Part shown: positions 25,866-33,215 of the stretch, piece after piece | Layout: each line of letters opens with the position of its first letter | How positions within the stretch are numbered: position 1 is the stretch's first letter | Assembly: GCA_963751395.1 (NCBI GenBank) | Contig: CAVVUC010000003.1 | Coordinates: 620,001 to 684,000, forward strand | From: CAVVUC01 sp963751395 | GTDB lineage: Bacteria; Verrucomicrobiota; Verrucomicrobiia; Chthoniobacterales; Chthoniobacteraceae | Length of the DNA: 64,000 bases | Direction of reading: 5' to 3' | Position numbers and translations under genes: made by a program | The notes under the pieces: generated by a model | What the model was told of the DNA's origin: nothing | The model's input: the letters and a program-made list of their open reading frames with translations, nothing else | The model's database searches: none

Positions 25866-26053
25866 GGAGATGCTGAACTGGCTCACGAGCAGGAAATCAT
25901 TGTTCTCCGGATGCTCCCAATCCATCACGCGCAACCGCTCCGCCTGCTTCCTGCCGCGTCCGCGGTGCGACAGGTCCATTTTGATGCCTTCCTTGAGCAG
26001 CAGATACGCCTCGCGATTCGCCGCTTCCAGGCTCGTGGCGGGAAACGCTGACC
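25866..26053 (-). pseudogene. N-terminal fragment of type I restriction subunit HsdR
   Basis: The minus strand reads EAANREAYLLLKEGIKMDLS, a middle GRGRKQAERLRVMDWEHPEN and then NNDFLLVSQFSI. These are the conserved residues of the HsdR nuclease-domain N-terminus (NREAYxLL...GI, DWExPxNNDFLL..QF). About 60 residues of a 1000-residue protein remain. The fragment stops precisely where the operator of the type II cassette begins at 26055, as if that cassette had replaced the rest. Confidence 0.7.
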
Positions 26054-26054
26054 C

Positions 26055-26103
26055 GTAGTTTAGCTACGTGGTGAACAGCTTCCCGAAGTGGTAGTTAAAC
26101 TGC
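26055..26103 (+). promoter_or_regulatory. Two putative controller-protein boxes ahead of the C gene
   Basis: GTAGTTTAGCTAC (26055-26067) has perfect GTAG/CTAC arms around five bases. GTAGTTAAACTGC (26091-26103) is a near copy with one arm change, abutting the GTG start at 26104. Paired boxes before a leaderless C gene are the classical arrangement for type II R-M controllers. The second box recurs exactly, inverted, before the methyltransferase gene (28865-28877). Confidence 0.65.
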
Positions 26104-26319
26104 GTGCTTCAACGAAAACTTGGCAGACGAATTGCCGACCTGCGCCGGGCAAAGAAGCTCACACAAGAGCAACTTGCCGAAGCTGTCGGCTGCTCGGTTG
26201 AGTTCATCAGCCTCGTGGAACGTGGCGTGAACGCGCCATCAGTCGCTGGGTTGGAGAAGTTTTCAAAAGTGCTCAAAGTTGAGGTCAAGGAACTGTTCAC
26301 CTTCGAGGAAAAGAAGTGA
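26104..26319 (+). CDS. XRE-family controller (C) protein of the R-M cassette
   Basis: A 71-residue single-domain helix-turn-helix protein: RIADLRRAKKLTQEQLAEAV, CSVEFISLVERGVNAPS and LEKFSKVLKVEVKELF. Size and position directly before a restriction gene are typical for C proteins, which time R and M expression after entry into a new host. It starts with GTG immediately downstream of a candidate box, so the mRNA is probably leaderless. Its TGA overlaps the ATG of the restriction gene (TGATG), coupling translation. Confidence 0.78.
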   Translation: MLQRKLGRRIADLRRAKKLTQEQLAEAVGCSVEFISLVERGVNAPSVAGLEKFSKVLKVEVKELFTFEEKK

Positions 26320-27230
26320 TGAGCCGGGGACACGCATACTTCTCGCGGCTCAATACAACAATTGAGGGCGTGGTGGAACACCTTCGCGAGAAGGGCATCG
26401 ATGAGCGGCATTTGGCTTTCGGCGGGGAAGGACAGCCGCCCGCTCGGAAGCCGACCGTGCCGACGGACGCCCGTTCCGAGTTTCTCGCCAATCGAGCAAT
26501 GGGCGATTGGGCCGAACGGAACCTGTCAGTAGCCCTCGTCCATGCGCTGCCCGGCTGCAAAGTCGTGCAATATGGCAGCACCGACCGCATTGCGGCGGGA
26601 CATACCGAATTCAAAACACGTTACCTCGCCGGACTTGAAGAAACGCGACGGTTCGGCAAGCGCCCTGACTTGCTCCTTTTTCCTACCGGCACTGCCGTCG
26701 ATGCCGACGTGTCCGAGCGCGGCCACGCGGAAACCGAGGCGCTCGTCAAGAATGCCGTGGCCGCCGCGGAGGTTCGCTCCAGCAAGTTCGAGGCGTTGAC
26801 ATACATCGCCGTTCGCAAGAGTCAGCGCGATTCCGGCAAGAAGACCGGCAGAGAGACGCCAAGCTTCACGGTGAAAGTCGAAGACCTCGTGATTGTCTAT
26901 CGCTGGCTGGAGCGGCATCGCGTGCCGCAGAGCTACTGCCAGGTGTTTTTCGATTCCGTGTTTGCGATCAACTTCCTCGACATCTTCGCGACCATCGGGA
27001 GCGGCAGCGGGTTTACCATTGAGACGCCGGAGAAGAGTCAGGAGAAGGCGACCATCATGATTCCCATCACGAGCGGTGCGCAGATCGGTCGCGCCACCGC
27101 CATCCCGACGTTTGCTGCGGAACATCGCGTCACGGAACTGGGACGACACGATGCGTATGTCGTCCCGCAAGGCGGCGGCTTTGAACTCGACACTGCGGCA
27201 ACGAAGAGGGTTCTTTTGCTCGACGGTTAG
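26319..27230 (+). CDS. AccI-like type II restriction endonuclease
   Basis: About 303 residues. The middle contains a PD-(D/E)xK-like core: KRPDLLLFP, then AAAEVRSSKFEALTYIAVRK, the EVRSS motif being characteristic of the AccI (GTMKAC-cutting) family as I recall it. WAERNLSVAL and YCQVFFDSVFAINFLDIF also fit that family. It would cut unmodified DNA at a site protected by the convergent methyltransferase. ATG 26319 overlaps the controller stop. The last 101 bases overlap the methyltransferase gene on the other strand. The sequence specificity is not proven. Confidence 0.65.
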   Translation: MSRGHAYFSRLNTTIEGVVEHLREKGIDERHLAFGGEGQPPARKPTVPTDARSEFLANRAMGDWAERNLSVALVHALPGCKVVQYGSTDRIAAGHTEFKTRYLAGLEETRRFGKRPDLLLFPTGTAVDADVSERGHAETEALVKNAVAAAEVRSSKFEALTYIAVRKSQRDSGKKTGRETPSFTVKVEDLVIVYRWLERHRVPQSYCQVFFDSVFAINFLDIFATIGSGSGFTIETPEKSQEKATIMIPITSGAQIGRATAIPTFAAEHRVTELGRHDAYVVPQGGGFELDTAATKRVLLLDG

Positions 27231-28848
27231 CAGCGAGATAATGGGCTGCGAGTTTGTCGATGCTCGCCGTTCGCTCGGCCTGCGGAAGCCTTTCCAAATC
27301 AGCCAGCTTGCGCGTCAATTCATCCGCCTCGGCTTGGCTCAACTTCGGCATCCCGGGACAAGGCATGTCTTCCACGTCTTTTGGTTCAAGCTTGTTCAGC
27401 CCATCGCCATAAAACCGGTTCACTTGGGAAAACGCCCGCCGTCCGTCGGAACTGTTCAGAAACAGCGTCATCAGTGGCGGCAGGTTTTCGCAGCCCGGTT
27501 TAGCATAGAGCCCGTGGAAGCAGGTCAGGTTCTTTGCGCCTGAGGTGTTGAGAATGAACTTCACCGACTCGCGCGAAAACACGGCTGCCCAGATGTCCGC
27601 CACGGCTCGGTTCTCCGGCAGATACCAGACCGGACGATGGCTTGGCAGATGGCGCTGAGGAATGCCCCGCTCCTCGCCGAGCTTCAAATAGCGCATAAGG
27701 TCTTGGCCGTTGCGCGAGGGGTTCAACAGGAAACAGCGGCGGTCGCTGGCGGCCAGCGCGTCAAAATCCTCCCGTGTGAACACCAGTCCGTCCGCATCCA
27801 CGGCTTTCGTGACGCAAGGCTCAACATGCGCTTCCGTCAGATGCTGCATGCGCAGTTCAGCCCGGCTCAGACAAAAGAAATCGTTTGCTCCCGTCGCAAT
27901 CCCACGACTGCAACCGAAGTAATCGCCGACCCGATTTGAGAACGATGCCTCATCTGTCTGCGCCTTCTCGTTGAGCAAAACGTTGAGCCATTTGTCGCGG
28001 GGGTTGAGCTTCATCAGGTCCAAGCAGCCGTTGGTGGGCCGCCCGATTGTCCCGGCGCAAAGCTTGGAGACGAATTTCTCTGCTTCCTCAATGGATTCAA
28101 CGCGCTTCGCCCACGATGGAGCTTCCGCTGGGCGGCCCTTGTCCAGAAAGACGATTGCGCTCGTCGTGAGCGTGTTCGCGAAAAGATTCACCGACGGCGC
28201 GAAGACCACGAGCGCCGCCGGGCGAATCGCACGCACCAGACAATCCTTGATTTCATAGCCAAAGTTCGCGTTCAGGAATTCCGCTGGCAGGATGACGGCG
28301 GCTCGTCCGCCCGGCGCTAGATCCTCCCAAATCTTGAGCAAGAACAACGCGTAAAGATTCGTTAGCCGGTCCAACGGTGTGCCGAGTCGCTCCTCGAAAT
28401 AGCACCAATCTTTCTCCGAATAATCGAGGCGATGCGCCTTCACGTAAGGCGGGTTGGCAACGATACCGTCGAACAGGCCGGCGTCCGACTTGAGATAATC
28501 CGCCAGGATCAGTTTCGCGCCGCGTGGCGCTGTCGTTTTCGCCCGTCGCAGCGTCTCGACGTCGCGCTCCACTCCCACCAACTGCACGCACCCGTCGATT
28601 TGACGGCACGCAGCCAACAAGCCGCCCAAGCCCGCCGCCGGATCGAGCACGGTGCGCGGCTTCGGCGACATCACCCACCTTGCCATCACTGCTGCGACTG
28701 GCTCAGGCGTGGCCACCTGCCCCATCTGCTTTGTCTCCCGCTGCCACGACTCCGCCGACTCGAAAGAATCCAACCCGCCCGTGGCGACCTCCACGGCGTT
28801 TGGCTCGTAGTAGAGCGAGAGAAAAGTTTGATTGTCGCGCAGCTTCAT
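27130..28848 (-). CDS. N6-adenine DNA methyltransferase of the R-M cassette
   Basis: A 572-residue gamma-type adenine methyltransferase: SAM motif I VLDPAAGLGGLLAA, catalytic motif IV NPPY (132-135) and a long C-terminal target-recognition half typical of R-M enzymes with M and specificity in one chain. It should protect the site cut by the convergent endonuclease. The C-terminal 33 residues or so lie in the 101-base overlap with the restriction gene and look less conserved (RAKEPSSLPQCRVQSRR). An exact controller box sits 17 bases before its ATG. The gene shows no frameshift. Confidence 0.85.
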   Translation of the reverse strand: MKLRDNQTFLSLYYEPNAVEVATGGLDSFESAESWQRETKQMGQVATPEPVAAVMARWVMSPKPRTVLDPAAGLGGLLAACRQIDGCVQLVGVERDVETLRRAKTTAPRGAKLILADYLKSDAGLFDGIVANPPYVKAHRLDYSEKDWCYFEERLGTPLDRLTNLYALFLLKIWEDLAPGGRAAVILPAEFLNANFGYEIKDCLVRAIRPAALVVFAPSVNLFANTLTTSAIVFLDKGRPAEAPSWAKRVESIEEAEKFVSKLCAGTIGRPTNGCLDLMKLNPRDKWLNVLLNEKAQTDEASFSNRVGDYFGCSRGIATGANDFFCLSRAELRMQHLTEAHVEPCVTKAVDADGLVFTREDFDALAASDRRCFLLNPSRNGQDLMRYLKLGEERGIPQRHLPSHRPVWYLPENRAVADIWAAVFSRESVKFILNTSGAKNLTCFHGLYAKPGCENLPPLMTLFLNSSDGRRAFSQVNRFYGDGLNKLEPKDVEDMPCPGMPKLSQAEADELTRKLADLERLPQAERTASIDKLAAHYLAANRRAKEPSSLPQCRVQSRRLAGRHTHRVVPVP

Positions 28849-28864
28849 CGCCAGAAGTGTGCCA

Positions 28865-28877
28865 GCAGTTTAACTAC
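28865..28877 (-). promoter_or_regulatory. Controller box before the methyltransferase gene
   Basis: On the minus strand the 13 bases GTAGTTAAACTGC are identical to the box at 26091-26103 ahead of the controller gene. They lie 17 bases upstream of the methyltransferase ATG, where C protein could repress or activate M. A weaker half copy (GCAGTTCAC) lies about 14 bases further upstream. Confidence 0.62.
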
Positions 28878-28968
28878 GGGTCAACTCTGGCGTGAACTGC
28901 CCGCGCCAGCGCGAAGATGTTGCTCCGCGCCTCGCTGACGACATCCAGCTTTTGGCTGTCGAGGCTTT
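28878..28968 (-). pseudogene. Truncated start of a gene following the DUF262 gene
   Basis: A GTG overlapping the DUF262 stop (TGTGA) begins KSLDSQKLDVVSEARSNIFA, after which the phrase WRGQFTPEL appears one frame away, then the cassette box. This opening resembles DNA methyltransferases whose N-terminus reads ...ARSNxFxWRGQFTPxLV. Only about 35 residues exist, cut off at the R-M cassette border. The family call rests on a short match. Confidence 0.4.
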
Positions 28969-30604
28969 TCACAGGCCGTTTCCAAGTGCCGAGAGAAATC
29001 CATTCCCGGCCGCAGCAAGTTTCTCGGCGCGCTGAAGCAGCCACTTATCGTAGCCGCCGACGCCGATAGTCACGATGTCCGGACTGATGAATTGCTGCTC
29101 AAGTTTCTCGGCAGTGATGTTGTAGCGACCTGTGTAGTTCATCGGGTCTTGGGAGCTGATGCGAATGTTGATAGCCGGGCCAATCACCGCGATGTTCGCG
29201 AGCGCGTTGATTTTGTCATCTGAAACGCCTGCAGCCTCCAAAAACTTGTTCGGGAAAATGTGATGCCACTGCGGGCGAAAGTCCGCGAGGAGTTCCACGC
29301 CCTCGAATCCGATGCGGCTTACTTGTCCGTCCCAATCGAGCGCCTTGTTGCGATAGACCAGCAAGTAAAGCAGAAACCGGCCGAAGCGGCTGTCAGTGTA
29401 GTCGCGGAGAAAATCATCCGCCGTCATCGGCGTCTGATGTGCGAAGCGTTTCAAGAGTCGCTGCAGGGCATCGGTCTGATTACTCGCTTCGTGAATGTCG
29501 CGCAAATCTTCGTCGAGCGACGTTGTGCCCGAACCACTGTAGCGCCGGAAACGGGACGCTTGGAGAAACCAGTATAGGCAAGGTTCGAAGGGCTCGATTT
29601 CGAAATTTGTCCACGAGTGCGATGAGCGGCACGAGTGCAGCCTCCGTCGGCATCGGGTCATTGGAAAGAATGCCAAAGTCACGGAATCGCGAGACGATGT
29701 GCTTCCATGCGTCTTTTGTCTGCTGCCAAAACGGCTGGATGCTTTGCGCGTCCCAGAACTTGTCGGGAATCTCTCGAAACCGAACTTTGTTTGCGCCAAT
29801 GCCAGTGAGTGTTCTGAAAAGGAGGTTCGGGGATATATTGAAGCCAGCGTCGCCCACGACATTCAAATAGGGCAGAAAAGATTCGCGCACCCATCCGGGC
29901 GAGCGCGCAGCAACGACGCCGAGGTAGATGTCGGCTTCTGTCACTCGCGTGCCCTTGCTGTTCAGGCGGGAGAAAATCTCAACGACGTCTTCTAACTCTT
30001 GGTCAATCGTGATGGTGACGAGGTCCTTCTCACGAATCTTCCGAATGCGGTCCAGGCGCGTGTAAACTTCCATCGCATCCATGCCGTGGCAGAGGTCTTG
30101 GCCTTTAATCTCCTTCGCAAGCTGCATCAACTTTTGCTGGTCAGGCTCTTTCGCGGTATCGAGCACGAGCAACTTGGAAAGCGGAACATACTGATGGGTC
30201 TTGACCTTACGGATGGCGGCGTTCGCGACCCAGAAGTAGGGCGACTCTTTCGCGTTGATGTCGAACCGAATGTCGTAGCGCTTCAAAGTCTTGTCCCACT
30301 CTTCAGCACTCGGCCACCAGTATGGTTTCCGTCCGAAGAGAATACACAGTGCGGTCGCTCGCTGCTGGCCGTCAACAACCCATAGAGTCGGGCGCTGAGC
30401 GTCGCGCGCGATTTTTTCCTCCGTCGGGTCTTGGCTATTCCAAACGAGCAGACTGCCGATTGGGTAATCCAGCCAAAGCGACTCTGCCAAATCGCGGACT
30501 TGCGTCGGCTTCCAAACGAAGCCGCGTTGGAATTCCGGGATGCTCCAAACGTGACTGACGGAGCGGTCAACAACCTCTCTTATCTTGATGGATTCGTATG
30601 CCAT
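28969..30604 (-). CDS. DUF262-HNH (GmrSD-like) nuclease, frameshifted
   Basis: About 545 residues. The N-terminal DUF262 domain carries SIPEFQRGFVWKPTQVRDL and the DGQQR motif (78-82), the NTP-handling signature of GmrS. The C-terminal half carries the HNH-like HHIFPNKFLEAAGVSDD and ALANIAVIG blocks of DUF1524/GmrD. Such proteins are modification-dependent (type IV) nucleases in phage defence. The frame changes near 29600 (LVDKFRN to FEIEPFEPCLYWFLQASRF), consistent with one extra base. The neighbours are remnants of type I R-M genes, so it lies in a defence island. A nickase role in another system is possible. Confidence 0.75.
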
Positions 30605-30628
30605 AGCGTGTGGTTTGATTGGGATTCG

Positions 30629-30778
30629 TCATGCCTTCGCGTAAGGCTCGCTGCCCTTCTCGGCGAACTCGCGGGACTCTTCTTTCAGCCCCTTTTTTGA
30701 CGAGTCTTCCTCGGCAATGCAATGTTCGGCGGCGTAATTGCGGACGTCTTTGGTGATTTTCATCGAGCAAGAATGACT
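30629..30778 (-). pseudogene. 3' fragment of thiC
   Basis: About 48 codons to a stop encode CSMKITKDVRNYAAEH and then KGLKEESREFAEKGSE, which match the extreme C-terminus of phosphomethylpyrimidine synthase ThiC just after its iron-sulfur cysteines (…FCSMKIT-DVR-YA). The rest of thiC is absent. It is fused in frame to an hsdM scrap at 30782-30868. Confidence 0.62.
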
Positions 30779-30781
30779 CGT

Positions 30782-30868
30782 TCTAGCACTTTCGGCCATG
30801 ACGAAGCCGGCCCGGCCCTTTTCATTGAGCGCGGAGTGGAAGATTTGAATCCAGAGGTAATGGAGTTC
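30782..30868 (-). pseudogene. Internal fragment of type I methyltransferase HsdM
   Basis: About 29 codons read ELHYLWIQIFHSALNEKGRA and then GFVMAESAR, the conserved HsdM segment after the NPPF motif (…YLWIQlFysALNekGRAGFVMANSASDA). Sequence on both sides is unrelated: thiC tail downstream, and dispersed palindromes such as 31022-31050 upstream. It probably belongs to the same decayed type I locus as 32800-33024 and 25866-26053. Confidence 0.6.
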
Positions 30869-31107
30869 GGTTTCACCGACACTCCTGCGGTCAGGCTTCG
30901 CCCGTTTGCTTTTCGCGCTCGCGCGCGTTGCAGTGGCGTTGTCGGTGCGCGGCAGGCAGAAGGCAAACCTGCGGTTTAATCCCACCTGGTCCTTCAACCG
31001 CTCGTGGTCTTGCCTTTCAGGCAAGTCCTGCGGTGTGCCTTCGGGATGACAACTTGCGCTCACGCGCATTGCAGTATCCGCGGCGTTGACGTTTAACGGC
31101 TGGGAGT

Positions 31108-32157
31108 TCATTTCCTGCCTCCCTTTTTCTTCGGCTTGGGCGGGGGCGGCAGTTGTTTGATGGCTTTCTCGAATTCCCCGCCCTCCGCGTCGGCCTGCTG
31201 GATGCGCTGGCGGTTGAACTTGTCGTATTCCGCCTCGGCCAGTTCCCTGGCCATCTGGTGCGAGATTTTACCGGCGTGGGTCAGGATGTTGCGGTCGTTG
31301 ATGGTGAGGAAGCCGTGGAGCTTGGCGATCCAGTCCTTCATGTGCATCGGCACGCGGCGCATGGCCTGGCCTTCGGCAAAGACGAGGTATTGCTCGACGA
31401 GGTTGTTCAGGGCGGCGAGTTCCGGCTCGTTGAGGTAGTTCTTGGCGATGGTGACGTCTTCCTTGCGGACTTTCGTGCCGCGCCAGTTGGTCAGGCCCAT
31501 GTGCGGCTTCGCGGCGTCGGCGCGGGCGTGGATGATTTCCGCCGCCGTCTGGCCGGTGATGGCCCAGTGCATCTTGTTCTGCACGGTCTGGAAGAACTCG
31601 ATGCTCTCCGGCTGGGTCGGATCGTAGTCAATGCTGGTGGCGTAGATGTCGGTGATCTTCTGGTAGAACCGCCGCTCGGAGGTGCGGATGTCCTGAATGC
31701 GGCGGAGCAGTTCGTCGAAGTAGTCGAACGGGCGGTCGGGGTTTTTGAGGCGCTCGTCGTCGAGCACGAAGCCTTTGACGATGAATTCGCGGAGTTGCTG
31801 GGTGGCCCAGATGCGGAAGCGGGTGGCGACGGCGCTTTTGACGCGGTAGCCGACGGAAATGATGGCGTCGAGGTTGTAGTGTTCCACCGACCGGGACACC
31901 TGTCGGCCGCCTTCCTGACGAACTGTTAAGAATTCCTGAATAGTTGCCGCGGCCTGCAATTCGCCCTCCGCGTAAATGTTGCGGAGGTGCATGCTGATGT
32001 TCGGAACGGTGGTCTGAAACAACTCCGCCATGTGCGCCTGGGTGAGCCACGCGGTCTCGCCTTGCAGCCGGACATCAATTTTCACCTGTCCATCTTCCGC
32101 CTGATAGACGAGGAACTGGCCCTTTGGTGGGAGATTGGGTTGTTCGGGGGTGCTCAC
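31108..32157 (-). CDS. RhuM family protein
   Basis: A 349-residue RhuM-like protein. The N-terminal DNA-binding-like region has VRLQGETAWLTQAHMAELFQ and VPNISMHLRNIYAEGEL, then HYNLDAIISVGYRVKSAVAT and FRIWATQQLREFIVKGF are family signatures. A C-terminal helical part ends in a Lys/Pro tail (PPPPKPKKKGGRK). RhuM genes are often found inside type I R-M loci and islands, but their function is unproven. It starts with GTG (32155-32157) overlapping the previous stop as GTGA, so it is coupled to the pRiA4b-like gene. Confidence 0.82.
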   Translation of the reverse strand: MSTPEQPNLPPKGQFLVYQAEDGQVKIDVRLQGETAWLTQAHMAELFQTTVPNISMHLRNIYAEGELQAAATIQEFLTVRQEGGRQVSRSVEHYNLDAIISVGYRVKSAVATRFRIWATQQLREFIVKGFVLDDERLKNPDRPFDYFDELLRRIQDIRTSERRFYQKITDIYATSIDYDPTQPESIEFFQTVQNKMHWAITGQTAAEIIHARADAAKPHMGLTNWRGTKVRKEDVTIAKNYLNEPELAALNNLVEQYLVFAEGQAMRRVPMHMKDWIAKLHGFLTINDRNILTHAGKISHQMARELAEAEYDKFNRQRIQQADAEGGEFEKAIKQLPPPPKPKKKGGRK

Positions 32158-32816
32158 TCGCGGTAATCGTCCCGGCCCATGAGCACCTTGCGCAACTGGG
32201 CTTCCGTCACGCGTGGCCATTTCAGTTTTCGCAGCCAGAGGTTGGTTTTCCTCACATCAAAGGCTTCGGCATCGAACGCGAGGCCCAGCCATGCCTTCAT
32301 GGTCTTGTACTCCGGGTGTTTCCGGTTTTTGAGGATCTTGAGCAGGTTATCGTAGCCCCAAACGCCGCCGCAATCCTCCGGCGGACAGGCGCGCGCACCG
32401 TCAAGGCAGAGCGCGGTGGTGGAGGCAGCGGCGTCGGGCGGCAGGATTTTCTCGACGGTGATCTGGTGCTCCCATGAATCGCCGAAGTCGTATTCGTAGC
32501 CGAAGGCGTCCTGCTCGCGCGGAGCGATTTGCCGGAGGGTGAACTTGCGCTCCTCGAGTATTTCCGGGTCGTCCTCGAACTCGGCAAAGTGATGGCGCGT
32601 ATCGGAGTAGCAGTCCTCGCCAACCCTGAACTGGTGCAGGTGGCTGTTGGTCCAGCCGATCGCGACCTGAAGGACGGCGTGCAGCCAGTCGAGGCTGGCG
32701 TCGCCGGGCACTTGGATCCGCCGCCAGACGGGCGGCTCGCTGTCGAGCAGGACGACCTTCAACTGGCAGATCGGTGCGTTGTCTTTCGTGGCGGTAGTTT
32801 CAATGGCGGAAATCAT
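32154..32816 (-). CDS. Plasmid pRiA4b ORF-3 family protein
   Basis: A 220-residue protein matching the pRiA4b ORF-3 family over its length: CQLKVVLLDSEPPVWRRIQV, FGYEYDFGDSWEHQITVEKI, CLDGARACPPEDCGGVWGYD and FDVRKTNLWLRKL. The family is common beside mobile elements and in accessory regions; its function is unknown. Two Cys in the ARACPPEDCGG motif could bind metal. It overlaps the upstream hsdM fragment by 17 bases and the downstream RhuM gene by GTGA. Confidence 0.85.
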   Translation of the reverse strand: MISAIETTATKDNAPICQLKVVLLDSEPPVWRRIQVPGDASLDWLHAVLQVAIGWTNSHLHQFRVGEDCYSDTRHHFAEFEDDPEILEERKFTLRQIAPREQDAFGYEYDFGDSWEHQITVEKILPPDAAASTTALCLDGARACPPEDCGGVWGYDNLLKILKNRKHPEYKTMKAWLGLAFDAEAFDVRKTNLWLRKLKWPRVTEAQLRKVLMGRDDYRE

Positions 32817-33024
32817 CGGTGTAATGGTGATAGGTTTGACCCGGCCCCTTGTATTCGGCTTTCAATCCGGCGCGCCGGGCGGTGAAGCGGACGTCGGCGA
32901 AGCGCAGGAAGATGATGCCGAAGATCGGGCCCGAGCTGGCGCGGAACTGGTCGGCGGCGTCCCAGAGGCGTTTTTCCAGAGCGGCGTTGCCGGTTTCCTT
33001 TTCCGATGGCTCAGTCCAGTGCAT
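32800..33024 (-). pseudogene. N-terminal fragment of HsdM
   Basis: A 74-residue frame whose start reads ALEKRLWDAADQFRASSG and then IFGIIFLRFADVRFTARR, the opening of HsdM with a short deletion in the conserved VLGLIFLRFADVRF helix. It then stops after an unrelated tail. A complete HsdM has about 500 residues. This is the upstream edge of the decayed type I R-M locus; the pRiA4b-like and RhuM genes now occupy the place of the methylase body. Confidence 0.7.
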
Positions 33025-33215
33025 GACGTTGGCGCAATGCTAATGACCGCGCTCCGTGTCGGGCAAGGTTCTATTCACCGGAGATCGAAGGTGTTGCGAC
33101 GAAGCTCACCTGCGCTGGCCGGGGGCAGGCGCAGGGCGCAAAATTTAGCGCGACGCATCCCGCAACCTGTGCTTACATGGCCCACCTTTTTTGCCTGATG
33201 AGAACTTCGATCGCG

